64,000 nt of DNA from an uncultured bacterium (GTDB lineage Bacteria; Planctomycetota; JAJSAM01; JAJVHW01): positions 124,001 to 188,000 of the forward strand of contig CALKVK010000033.1 of the NCBI GenBank assembly GCA_937996235.1, read 5' to 3'. The notes under the pieces are model-generated. The model did no database searches. It was not told where the DNA came from and saw nothing but the letters and a program-made list of their open reading frames with translations. How positions within the stretch are numbered: the stretch's first letter is position 1; each line of letters opens with the position of its first letter. Positions 36,221 to 43,953 of this stretch are shown here, piece after piece. The position numbers were made by a program, and so were the translations under genes.

Positions 36221-36480
36221 GTCGCGTGAGCCGTGGCTTCCCGCCGTAGCGAGGGGTGCATCCGCACGGCTCGGTCCTCCGGGGGCGTTGCCCCCTCCGG
36301 GGCGAATCCCCGCCCCTCCGCCAGTCGCGTGAGCCGTGGCTTCCCGCCGTAGCGAGGGGTGCATCCGCACGGCTCGGTCCTCCGGGGGCGTTGCCCCCTC
36401 CGGGGCGAATCCCCGCCCCTCCGCCAGTCGCGTGAGCAGTGGCCTCACTCCGTAGCGAGAGATGCGTCCCAACGGCTCGG
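36201..36480 (+). repeat. 103-bp tandem repeat copying the tRNA-Ser 3' end
   Basis: The final 20 nt of the tRNA (36201-36220) recur at 36304 and 36407, exactly 103 nt apart. Units 1 and 2 are almost identical over 103 nt; unit 3 starts the same and decays after about 35 nt. Upstream copies also contain CCGGGG before the CGAAT, a T-arm with two loop bases missing. Each unit can form an 8-bp stem GAGCCGTG/CACGGCTC (36228-36235 with 36265-36272) and a GGGGGC/GCCCCC hairpin. This resembles the repeats distal to E. coli tyrT that contain the tRNA-Tyr 3' end. Confidence 0.9.
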
Positions 36481-36533
36481 CGCGTGGGAAGCGGCCGTCG
36501 ATGAGGCGGCGTCTGGGCGGCGCCGCCGGCGGC

Positions 36534-39335
36534 TCAGCGCTGCTCGGCCACCATCACGAACTTGCCGTCGTTGCGCTCCGCGAGGCCGCGCAGCAGCACG
36601 AGGTCGACGCCGTTCGTGCCGAAGCAGATGACGTGCGTGCGCACGCGCGCGTAGCGGTTCAGCGTCGTGTACCACTCGAGCAGCGTGTCGGCGTCCGTCA
36701 TCTCGCCGGCGGTCGGCATGCCGTCCGTGAGGAACGTGAGCGTGTCGGGCGTGCTCTCGAAGTTCGGCGTCGAGTCGACGCTCGGTCCGAGGTCGAGGAT
36801 CGCGCGCAGCGAGTCGTAGTAGTTCGTCTCGCCGAGCGCGGGCAGGCTCTGCATGAAGCCCTGCGCGGACTTCACGTTGCCCGTGCTCGCGGGCACCGGG
36901 TTCTTCGAGTACGAGCGGATGGTCGTGTTGAACGCGACGATGTTGAAGTGCGAGCGCGGGTCGAGCGTCTCGAGCGTGCGCGCGATCTCGCGCTTGCAGA
37001 TCGAGATCTTGGAGCCGGGGCTCGTGTCCTTCCAGCCGAGCTTCGTGGCGCCCGCCGGGTCCGGGACGAACAGCGTCTCCATGGAGCCGGAGGTGTCGAG
37101 CACGAAGCCGATGCGGCTCGAGTAGATCTCGATGCCGTAGTACTCCTGCTGCGCGTAGCGGTCGTTCGGGTCGGGCTTCTTCTCCTCGGGCTTGCCCGTG
37201 ATCTCCGGCGCGTCGGGCCGCTTCGGCAGGCCGTTCGGCGTGTTCGCCTTCTCGCGCTCCCACCAGTCGCGCCAGTTCTCCGGCTTGCGCCCGAGGTCGT
37301 CGCGCGTGATCGCCTTCAGCGCGTCGTAGATGTCGCCGCGCACGCGCCCGGACTCGATCTCCATGCGCGTGATGAGCGGCTCGACGGCCTCCATGCTGCC
37401 GATCTTCGCGAGCGTCTGGCACGCGGCGACGCGGAGCTGCCAGCGCGGGGACTCGAGGTGCCGCACGATCAGCGGCACCGACATCTCCGCCTCCTCGCCG
37501 AACATCGCGAGCGCGTCCATGGCCGCGACGCGCGCCTTCTCGGCCGAGTCCGAGACCATCGGGCGCAGCTTCGACATCGCGTCCACGTCGTGCAGCAGAC
37601 CGCACGCGACGGCCGCCTCGGCGCGCGCGTACCAGTTCGAGTCCTCGAGCTGCTTGCGCAGCGACGGCAGCGCGTACTCGAGCGCCTTGCGGCCGCAGAC
37701 GCGCGCCGTGTACGCGCGGCACATCGCGTCCTTGTGCGCGAGCCCGTACTGCCAGACGGCCTCGAGCACCTCCGGGTCCTGGATCTTGAGCAGCGTCACG
37801 ACGACCGTCTCGCGCACGAGCTCGCTGTTCTTCGCGAGCTGGTCGATCACGGCCTCCGCCACCTTGACGTCGCCGATCGTGCCCTGGCCGCGGATCATCG
37901 CCGCGAGCTTCTGCGGGTCGGACTCGCGCTCCATCTTGCGGCGCTCGCGCACGCCGAGCGGCTCGTTGCCCTCGAAGTCGTCCTCGCGGATCGTGGGGTC
38001 GAGCGACCGGCGCTTGCCGGTCATGCGCTCCATCCAGCGCTGGTGGAAGACCTCCGGCGTGCAGTTCATGTGCTCCATGAACGCGTCGCGCGGCTCCTTC
38101 TGGCGCCGCAGGTCGGCGAGCACCTTCACGAACGGCTCGCGCCACTCCGTGAGGGCGAAGTGGAAGTAGCCCCAGGCGCGCTTGTGGTCCTCGAGCGTGA
38201 GCTGGCCGCTCGCGGTCTTGCCGAACAACTCCTCGATGGGCGTGAACTTCCCGCCGCGCGCGAGCTTGCCGCAGTCGCCCTCCCAGTCCTTGCCGCTGCC
38301 CGTGAGCGGGGTCGTCTCGTTGCCGCAGAAGGTGACCTCGTCGCGGAAGCGCTCCTGCCACTTGCAGAGCCAGTGCGCCGCGCCGACGAACATCCACGGA
38401 GGCAGAGCGCGGCTGTTCGGGTCCACGACCGTCCAGCACGAGATGAAGATGTGCCCGAGCGAGTGGCGCATCACGTAGTGCTGCGTCACGTCGCCGCTGA
38501 ACTTCGCCTCGGACTGGCAGAAGCCGTTGAAGCAGAACCCGTCGGCGACGCGGCCCTTGTCCGAGCCGCCGTACAGGATGTTCGTGCGCGGGCTGCCGAA
38601 GTAGGTGGCCTGGATCGTCTGCGCGTCGCGCTCCTTCGACGGGATGTAGATCGCCGTCGGGCGCGTGATGAGCGGCGCGCTGTCGAACGCCTGGACCCAC
38701 TCGCGGCGCGCGTACTCCGCGCGCTCGAGCATCAGGTGCACCCACTCGTGCGTGTCCGCCATGCGGAAGCTGCCGCCGGGCGTCTTCACCTTCATGGGGT
38801 CCACGTCGGTCACGATGTAGAAGTTCCGGTCGTACGCGACGATCAGCCCCTTCGGCTTCTTGAAGAGGCGGCTCTCCTTCTCGAGCCGGTCGAGCACCGT
38901 CGCGCGCCCCGGGTTGCCGAACACGTCGTTCGCGAGCGGGTCGGACGAGCCGTCCTCGCAGTTCGGGCACGCCGCGTGGTTCGGGTACTTGCAGCACTCC
39001 TCGGCCTTCGCGCACTCGCTGCAGGTGATGTTCCACGCGACCGAGTGGCGCTTCAGGTAGCAGTCCATGCGCGTGGACTGGAAGCACAGCGGGTTCATCC
39101 CGTCCGGGCAGGTCCCGCCGTCGTGCTGCGAGAACGTGCGGCACTTGTTGCACCAGCACGGGTCGTCGGTCGGCGCCTTCGGGTTGCGCAGGTAGTGCTG
39201 GCACGCGCCGGTGCCCGGACCGCAGAGGCACTCGCGGTCGATCGGCTCCTCGCCGTCGGCGCGGAGCCGCGCGGGACCGAGGACGAGCGCGGCGAGCGCG
39301 GCGGCGGCGAGGAGCAGGCGGGCGGTCACGTGCAT
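36534..39335 (-). CDS. Exported Cys-rich, HEAT-repeat and VWA-domain protein
   Basis: A 933-residue protein with signal peptide (LLLAAAALAALVLGPARLRA). Residues 35-130 contain about 15 cysteines in CxC/CxxC spacing, probably metal-bound or disulfide-linked. Residues about 160-440 resemble a gluzincin-peptidase fold: HSLGH (291-295) and PPWMFVGAAHW (312-322) sit where active enzymes have HExxH and WLxEGLAxY, so this half looks inactive; a separate HEWVH lies at 196-200. HEAT repeats span about 480-690. A von Willebrand A domain follows, with the metal-site residues DTSGS (746-750), and FLTDG near the end. It is probably a surface scaffold binding proteins in a metal-dependent way. GGAGG precedes ATG 39335. 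Confidence 0.85.
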   Translation of the reverse strand: MHVTARLLLAAAALAALVLGPARLRADGEEPIDRECLCGPGTGACQHYLRNPKAPTDDPCWCNKCRTFSQHDGGTCPDGMNPLCFQSTRMDCYLKRHSVAWNITCSECAKAEECCKYPNHAACPNCEDGSSDPLANDVFGNPGRATVLDRLEKESRLFKKPKGLIVAYDRNFYIVTDVDPMKVKTPGGSFRMADTHEWVHLMLERAEYARREWVQAFDSAPLITRPTAIYIPSKERDAQTIQATYFGSPRTNILYGGSDKGRVADGFCFNGFCQSEAKFSGDVTQHYVMRHSLGHIFISCWTVVDPNSRALPPWMFVGAAHWLCKWQERFRDEVTFCGNETTPLTGSGKDWEGDCGKLARGGKFTPIEELFGKTASGQLTLEDHKRAWGYFHFALTEWREPFVKVLADLRRQKEPRDAFMEHMNCTPEVFHQRWMERMTGKRRSLDPTIREDDFEGNEPLGVRERRKMERESDPQKLAAMIRGQGTIGDVKVAEAVIDQLAKNSELVRETVVVTLLKIQDPEVLEAVWQYGLAHKDAMCRAYTARVCGRKALEYALPSLRKQLEDSNWYARAEAAVACGLLHDVDAMSKLRPMVSDSAEKARVAAMDALAMFGEEAEMSVPLIVRHLESPRWQLRVAACQTLAKIGSMEAVEPLITRMEIESGRVRGDIYDALKAITRDDLGRKPENWRDWWEREKANTPNGLPKRPDAPEITGKPEEKKPDPNDRYAQQEYYGIEIYSSRIGFVLDTSGSMETLFVPDPAGATKLGWKDTSPGSKISICKREIARTLETLDPRSHFNIVAFNTTIRSYSKNPVPASTGNVKSAQGFMQSLPALGETNYYDSLRAILDLGPSVDSTPNFESTPDTLTFLTDGMPTAGEMTDADTLLEWYTTLNRYARVRTHVICFGTNGVDLVLLRGLAERNDGKFVMVAEQR

Positions 39336-39447
39336 CGCGACATCCTCCGCGCCCCTGCGGCGCGGTCAACGACAGTCCCCGAGCCGGACGCCTCCTGCGC
39401 GGCGGCGGCTGCCCCGGGGCCGGGGCACGGAGCGGGACCGGCCAGGG

Positions 39448-39675
39448 TCAGACCCCGTACCGGCGGCGGGCCGCGTCGAGGCGGCTGATCTGCGTGGAGG
39501 ACGAACGCGTCGCGTGGTCCTTGCAGGTCAGCGTGCCGGGCTCGGTCGGCTTGCCGCACGGACGCCCCGCGTGGGCGTCGTAGACGGGGCACGGGATGAC
39601 GTCGTCGTCGTCGTCGGGGGCCGCGCCGCGAGGTGCCTCGCGCGCGCCCTTCGGCTCGGGTTCGGATCGCGCCAT
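39448..39675 (-). CDS. Small Cys/His protein (possible zinc-binding)
   Basis: A 75-residue soluble protein with an acidic stretch (DDDDDVIPCPVYD) followed by CPVYDAHAGRPCGKP and TCKDH, giving a Cys/Cys/Cys/His set that could hold a zinc ion. I do not recognise the family. ATG 39675 is strongly supported by TATCCT 6 nt upstream. Its other neighbours are the VWA protein downstream and a tRNA-Ser. Confidence 0.6.
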   Translation of the reverse strand: MARSEPEPKGAREAPRGAAPDDDDDVIPCPVYDAHAGRPCGKPTEPGTLTCKDHATRSSSTQISRLDAARRRYGV

Positions 39676-39681
39676 GACCCG

Positions 39682-39687
39682 AGGATA
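39682..39687 (-). promoter_or_regulatory. -10 box (TATCCT), leaderless type
   Basis: TATCCT lies 6 nt before ATG 39675 on the minus strand. Confidence 0.5.
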
Positions 39688-39932
39688 CCAGCCGGAGAGG
39701 GCGCGGGGCACGCGCGCTGCGCAGGCACGCCACCCGCGGGGCGTGCAGCGGCACGCCGCGCACGCCCGCGGCCCACCTCTGCGACGCCCCGACGCTCCCC
39801 GGGGGCGCCGCACGCCGACGCCGCCCATGGACGCTGCGCACCCGCGCCGCGCATCTTGGCGCCCGTCGGCCCCGCTGGTAGGTTGCCGACCCCGCCGGCG
39901 GAGCCTCAGCCCCCCGGCGCCGGCGCACGCGC

Positions 39933-40024
39933 GGAGAGATGGCTGAGTGGTCGAAAGCGCCGCATTGCTAATGCGGTGTGGGGGTCAAACCCCACCTCGG
40001 GTTCGAATCCCGATCTCTCCGCCA
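39933..40024 (+). tRNA. tRNA-Ser (anticodon GCT)
   Basis: A 92-nt class II tRNA. Acceptor GGAGAGA pairs with TCTCTCC, the anticodon stem CCGCA/TGCGG encloses TTGCTAA (anticodon GCT, reads AGC/AGU), the long variable arm is GTGGGGGTCAAACCCCAC, the T-arm GGG TTCGAAT CCC is intact, and CCA is encoded. Its 3' half is duplicated in degenerate form at 42997-43052, marking it as the likely insertion site of the toxin-antitoxin island. Confidence 0.97.
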
Positions 40025-40504
40025 CGACACCGCGCGTCCGCGGGGGTTAGGACGATGCCGGCCGGCCGCGCAGGCCGAGGATCGCGCGAGCCCGGAAGCG
40101 CTCGCGTGCCCGCTGGGGTGCCCTTAGGACGCGCGGGCAGGCGAGCGGACGCCGAGGAGCGGCGCGTTCCGGACTCGCGGCCGGGCGCGGACCACGCGGA
40201 ACGCGTGCTGCAGACTCCAGCGCCTTCCTTGCTTCTGCGCCCGCCGGCATCTCGCGAGCAGCGCCCGATCGAGCACGAGGGCACCTGACGCACGAAGTGT
40301 CGTCGTACCCCGGCGGAGCGGGCCCTGACCTACGCGCGGGCGCGAGCGAGCAGGCGGCGGAGTTGGCGTCGATGTCCCTGATGCGGCGTGCGCTAGCAGC
40401 GACGCCGAGTCGCTGCGAGCGTACGCCGCATCAGGACTTCAGCCGCAGCCTCCGGTCCAGGCCGAAGATGACCCGGGTGTGGGCCCTTGAGTTCGTCAGA
40501 AAAA
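40025..40504. other. Intergenic entry side of the toxin-antitoxin island
   Basis: 480 nt between tRNA-Ser(GCT) and abiEi without a recognisable gene or integrase. It holds one very long hairpin (40377-40435) and the start of the abiE operator. CCGCGGGGGTTAGGA at 40038-40052 also occurs next to repeated element B on the minus strand, possibly by chance. Confidence 0.5.
40377..40435. repeat. Near-perfect 27-bp inverted repeat (hairpin)
   Basis: The arms 40377-40403 and 40409-40435 pair over 27 positions with one A/G mismatch and one G-T pair around the 5-nt loop GCCGA. The outer 13 bp (CCTGATGCGGCGT) are perfect. This is far longer than the terminator hairpins here. It could be a miniature mobile element, a REP-like palindrome or a terminator behind the tRNA. 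Confidence 0.9.
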
Positions 40505-40522
40505 ATGGGTACTTTTTCTGAC
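40487..40522 (+). promoter_or_regulatory. abiE promoter with overlapping operator palindrome
   Basis: TTGAGT (40487-40492), a 17-nt spacer and TACTTT (40510-40515) form a plausible promoter. GTCAGAAAAA (40495-40504) and TTTTTCTGAC (40513-40522) are a perfect 10-bp inverted repeat covering the spacer and -10. AbiEi antitoxins are known to bind inverted repeats in their own promoter and repress it, so this is the likely operator. Confidence 0.65.
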
Positions 40523-41152
40523 GTGAAGCAGGGCAAGAAGCAGCCACAAAGCCTGGAAGATCAGATACTAAGGCGTGTCCGTGGGCTCGGGCGTGGTGCC
40601 GTGGTCACCCCTGGGCACTTTGCCAGGCTGGGGGGCCGCGCCGCGGTCGACAAGGCCCTCTCGCGCCTCGTAGCGGCCGGCAGGATGCGCCGGGTCGCGC
40701 GGGGCCTGTATGACATCCCGCGTCGAAGCAGGCGAGTCGGGGTCTCGTGGCCGTCGGTCGAGGCGGTAGTCAGGGCCGTGTCGCGACGGGATCGCGTCCG
40801 AGTGCAACCCACAGGGGCGTACGCGGCGAACCGGCTCGGTCTGACGACGCAGGTCCCGATGCGCGTGGTCTTCCTGACCGACGGTCCGGCGCATGAGATC
40901 TCGCTCGGCAAGCTGACGGTTACCTTCAAGCGCACCACGCCCCGCAACATGGCGACGGCCGGCAGGATGAGCGGGCTTGTCATCCAGGCGATGCGGTGGC
41001 TCGGCCGGACGAAAGTCGACGAGGACGTCATCAAGACCTTGCGGCGCACCTTGGACGAGAACGCGCGCCGACAGCTCGTCGCGGACGTCCAGTACGCCCC
41101 CGTGTGGATCGCAGACGTCCTGCGCCAAGTGGCTCAGGATGAGGATCGTTGA
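40505..41152 (+). CDS. abiEi: AbiEi-family antitoxin (type IV toxin-antitoxin)
   Basis: A protein of about 215 residues. The winged-helix N-terminus (SLEDQILRRVRGLGRGAV, FARLGGRAAVDKALSRLV, RRVARGLYDIPR) is characteristic; the C-terminal region opposes the toxin and contributes to repression. AbiE systems act in phage abortive infection and plasmid maintenance. The start is ambiguous: ATG 40505 lies inside the operator palindrome, while GTG 40523 begins right after it and would fit a leaderless mRNA. The stop shares one base with the abiEii start. The local AT-rich promoter and the tRNA-flanked setting suggest acquisition by transfer. Confidence 0.88.
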   Translation: MGTFSDVKQGKKQPQSLEDQILRRVRGLGRGAVVTPGHFARLGGRAAVDKALSRLVAAGRMRRVARGLYDIPRRSRRVGVSWPSVEAVVRAVSRRDRVRVQPTGAYAANRLGLTTQVPMRVVFLTDGPAHEISLGKLTVTFKRTTPRNMATAGRMSGLVIQAMRWLGRTKVDEDVIKTLRRTLDENARRQLVADVQYAPVWIADVLRQVAQDEDR

Positions 41153-42152
41153 TGCAGTCCTTCCTCGCGTTGCCGGCCGACGAGCAGCGGGAGGCCTACG
41201 AGGCCGCGGTCCAGGCCCTCGGCCTTCCTGCCTCCAGCATCGAGAAGGACCTCTGGGTCACGTGGACCCTGCGCGAGCTGTTCGCGTTGCCCGGGTGGGG
41301 TGCGCAGTTCACGTTCAAGGGGGGCACGTCTTTCTCGAAGTGCTGGAAGCTGATCGAACGGTTCTCGGAGGACGTGGACGTGGTCATCGACCGGGCCTTC
41401 CTCGGGTTCGGCGGCGAGGCGCTCAGCGGGAAGAAGCACAAGAAGCTGCGGGATGTGTGCCGGTCGAAGATCCGCGACTCGCTGGCGCCCGCTCTTCGAG
41501 ACCGTCTCGTCGCTCGCCTTCCGAAAGGCGCGAGGTGGTCGCTCGAACTTGCGACCGTCGAGGAGGACCCGGACGAGCAGACGCTGAAGTTCGAGTACCC
41601 GACCGTCTTCCTGGGACCTGCCGCTACGTCGCGCCCGTAGTCAAGATCGAGCTCGGCGCGCGATCTGACATCGAACCCCAGGACTCGCCGCACATCCGGC
41701 CGATGATCGCGGACGCGCTGCCGGATCTTCTCACCGACTGCGACGTCGCGGTCAGGTCGGTCGCCGCGAGGCGCACGTTCTGGGAGAAGGCGATGCTCCT
41801 GCACGAGGAGACCTACCGCCCTGCCGACAAGCGTCGCAAGGCGCGTCTCTCCCGGCACTACTACGATCTTCACCGGCTGATCGAGCACGGCGTCGCCGCC
41901 GAAGCTCTCGCCGACGGGGGACTCCTCGAACGGGTTGTCGCGCACCGCCGCGAGTTCTTCGCCCAGAGCTGGGTGGACTACGAAACGATGCGGAGGGGAC
42001 GCCTGCGCCTCGCTCCGCTGCCGAACCAGGAGGCCGACTGGCGGAGCGACTACGAAGCGATGAAGGATGAGATGTTCTTCGGGGAGCCGCCCTCGTTCGA
42101 CGCCGTGCTCGACACCGTCCGAACCTTCGAGAACGTCGTCAACAACGCATGA
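41152..42152 (+). pseudogene. abiEii: AbiEii-family toxin (nucleotidyltransferase), frameshifted
   Basis: The N-terminal half reads in one frame to TAG 41638-41640. It includes SSIEKDLWVTWTLRELF, FTFKGGTSFSKCW and RFSEDVDVVID, the GG(S/T)x(n)DxD nucleotidyltransferase core. Homology continues in another frame from about 41610 (CRYVAPVVKIELGARSD, then RLSRHYYDLHRLIEHG) to TGA 42152. The change fits loss of one base near 41600-41620. If real, the toxin is inactive while the antitoxin gene is intact; a sequencing error is the alternative. Full-length homologues are about 300 residues, close to the combined length here. Confidence 0.85.
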
Positions 42153-42162
42153 GCAGCGAACG

Positions 42163-42465
42163 GTGACGAGCTCCAGTTGCCGATGCTCACGCGGCCGCCT
42201 CGGATGTCGCGCCGCCCGCGCACCCCCCGCCACGAGCTCGTCGTCGTGCCCGGAGAAGCTCTGGGCGGTGGCACGGCGGAAGCTGACCCAGCTCAACCGC
42301 GTTCGAGACCGCCGGGAGCTGGCGGTCCCGCCGGGGAATCGGCTGGAGGCGCTTCGCGGCGACCGCGCCGGACAGCACAGCATCCGGATCAACGACCAGT
42401 ACCGGGTGTGCTTCGTCGGGGAGAACGGCCATGCAGACCAAGTCGAGATCGCGGACTGCCACTGA
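42163..42465 (+). pseudogene. higB: HigB-like (RelE superfamily) toxin, N-terminus degraded
   Basis: From about 42247 the frame matches HigB-type mRNA interferases: CPEKLWAVARRKLTQLN, VPPGNRLEALRGDRAGQHS, IRINDQYRVCFV and VEIADCH. The family's first 20-25 residues (SFxDRxTExxF type) are not found in any frame upstream; instead there is a low-quality stretch. GTG 42163 could start an altered protein. It overlaps higA by 35 nt, the usual higBA order. Probably inactive, though a shortened protein cannot be excluded. Confidence 0.75.
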
Positions 42466-42805
42466 CCGCGGACCGGCCGGGCGACGGGCGTCCGGGCGGC
42501 GTCCGCCGCGCGCGGTTCCTCCCACGCATCCGGGGGAGGTGCTCCTCGAGGAGTTCCTGAAGCCCCTCGGCGTGTCGCAGTCGGCGTTCGCAGTGCGGAT
42601 GGGCGTGTCGTTCCCGCGGCTGAACGAGATCGTCCGCGGCCGGCGCGGCGTCACGACCGACACGGCGCTGCGCCTCGCCCGAACGACGGGGATGAGCGCC
42701 GAGCTCTGGCTCGGGCTCCAGCAGGACTGGGATCTCTGGCACGCGCGCCGCTCCCCCGTCGCAGCGGAGATCGAACGGCTGGAGCCGCTCGTCCGCGCGG
42801 ACTGA
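42431..42805 (+). CDS. higA: HigA-family antitoxin (XRE helix-turn-helix)
   Basis: A 124-residue protein. After a basic 30-residue extension comes the HigA pattern VPPTHPGEVLLEEFLKPLG, an XRE-type helix-turn-helix (SQSAFAVRMGVSFPRLNEIV, RGRRGVTTDTALRLARTTG) and WLGLQQDWDLWHA. HigA neutralises the HigB RNase and represses its own operon. The extension could be non-coding if a later start is used. The antitoxin is intact although its toxin appears truncated. Confidence 0.9.
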   Translation: MQTKSRSRTATDRGPAGRRASGRRPPRAVPPTHPGEVLLEEFLKPLGVSQSAFAVRMGVSFPRLNEIVRGRRGVTTDTALRLARTTGMSAELWLGLQQDWDLWHARRSPVAAEIERLEPLVRAD

Positions 42806-43266
42806 CGCTCGCAATGAGAACCGAGCGCGGTCGGCGTTCACGAGCGCGTACGGGTTCTGCATCCGGGTCGTGGCCCCTCGGTCCCGATCGCGGCGGTGGG
42901 CGCCTGCCGGGGTGCCGGCGCGACGGAACACGTCGTTCGCGAGACGCCGGAACACGCGCGAGACGACACGCCACGACGCCGTGGGGCGGCCTGTTGAAGC
43001 GGTGTGGGCGTGCTGCCCCGCCGCGGCTTCGAACGCCGATCTCGCCGCCACGCGCGTCGTCGTCTTCCCGCGTCCGCGGTTCGCATGACGTCGCGCCTCC
43101 CCTGACGCGGGCGGGAAGGCGCCGCGCGCGGCTGAACGACGACGCGGCCACCCGGAACCCGCCCCACCAACCCGCTCCGCGCTCCGGCCTGCGGCCGTCA
43201 CGCCGTAGACTGTCGGCCGGATCGGGGCGACGCCTGCCGCGCGCCCGCGCACCTCGGAGACGTCAC
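42806..43266. other. Intergenic exit side of the toxin-antitoxin island
   Basis: 461 nt without a credible gene. It contains the degenerate tRNA-Ser copy (42997-43052) and TAGACT at 43210-43215, a possible -10 box for the DUF2959 gene 52 nt downstream. Confidence 0.5.
42997..43052 (+). repeat. Degenerate copy of the tRNA-Ser(GCT) 3' half (att-like)
   Basis: Aligned without gaps to 39971-40026, 44 of 56 positions match, including GCGGTGTGGG, TTCGAA, CCGATCTC and CCGCCACG. Weaker similarity continues upstream into the anticodon arm. It encodes no folded tRNA now. Together with the intact gene it encloses 3 kb with two toxin-antitoxin systems, as expected for the far attachment site of an old tRNA-targeted element or for a duplicated tRNA that decayed. 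Confidence 0.8.
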
Positions 43267-43914
43267 GTGAAGCTCGCTCCCGCCGCCCTCGCGCTCGCCC
43301 TCTTCGTCGCCCCTCTCGCCGCCGGCTGCCAGTCGGCCTACTACGAGGCGATGGAGGTGTTCGGGAAGGAGAAGCGCGACCTCCTGCGCTCCGAACTGAA
43401 CGGCATGGTGACGGACCAGAAGGAGGCCGAGCACGCGTTCACCGACGCGCTGACGCGCGTGAAGGCGCTGACGCACTTCGACGGGGGCGACCTCGAGCGC
43501 GAGTACGAGAAGCTGAAGGACGCGTCGGGCGACGCGCAGTCGTCGGTCGCGGACATCGACTCGCGCATGAACGAGATCGAGACGGTCGGCTCCGACCTCT
43601 TCGCCGAGTGGGAGGAGGAGATCGCGCAGATCCAGTCGCCCAACATGCGCGACGCGAGCCGGCAGAAGCTGCGCGAGACGCGCGCGCGCTTCGACACCAT
43701 GCGCGGACAGCTCCGCGAGACGCGCCGCTCGATGGACCCCGTCCTCGCGCTGCTGAACGACCACGTGCTGTTCCTCAAGCACAACCTGAACGCCGCCGCG
43801 ATCGGCTCGCTCGGCGAGGCGATGGGGGACATCGAGGACGGCATCGAGGACCTGAAGGGGCGCATCCAGGAATCGATCCGCGAGGCGCAGCGCTTCCTCG
43901 CGGCGATGCAGTAG
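43267..43914 (+). CDS. DUF2959-family lipoprotein
   Basis: A 215-residue exported lipoprotein with lipobox LAAGC at Cys21, followed by QSAYYEAMEVFGKEKRDLL, the start typical of DUF2959 proteins. The rest is a long charged helical, coiled-coil protein (DLEREYEKLKDAS, SRQKLRETRARFDTMRGQL). Function is not known. GTG 43267 is chosen because the signal peptide starts there. The methyltransferase gene follows 39 nt later. Confidence 0.85.
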   Translation: MKLAPAALALALFVAPLAAGCQSAYYEAMEVFGKEKRDLLRSELNGMVTDQKEAEHAFTDALTRVKALTHFDGGDLEREYEKLKDASGDAQSSVADIDSRMNEIETVGSDLFAEWEEEIAQIQSPNMRDASRQKLRETRARFDTMRGQLRETRRSMDPVLALLNDHVLFLKHNLNAAAIGSLGEAMGDIEDGIEDLKGRIQESIREAQRFLAAMQ

Positions 43915-43953
43915 CAGCGTGACGCCTCGCGTCGTCGTGGGGGCGCGCGCGGC

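Noticed and set aside
36462..39488. A 1008-codon plus-strand frame opposite the VWA/HEAT gene
   Set aside because: It is a shadow of codon bias; the VWA metal-site and Cys-rich motifs are on the minus strand.
40038..40052. CCGCGGGGGTTAGGA shared with the minus strand next to element B (62347-62361)
   Set aside because: A 15-nt match in a 64-kb GC-rich window is expected by chance, and the flanks do not align well.
40377..40435. Long hairpin as an integron attC site
   Set aside because: The core-site sequences of attC (RYYYAAC type) are not present and there is no integron integrase nearby.
41590..41640. Programmed frameshift in abiEii
   Set aside because: No slippery heptamer or downstream structure is obvious, and homologues are not known to use recoding; loss of a base is simpler.
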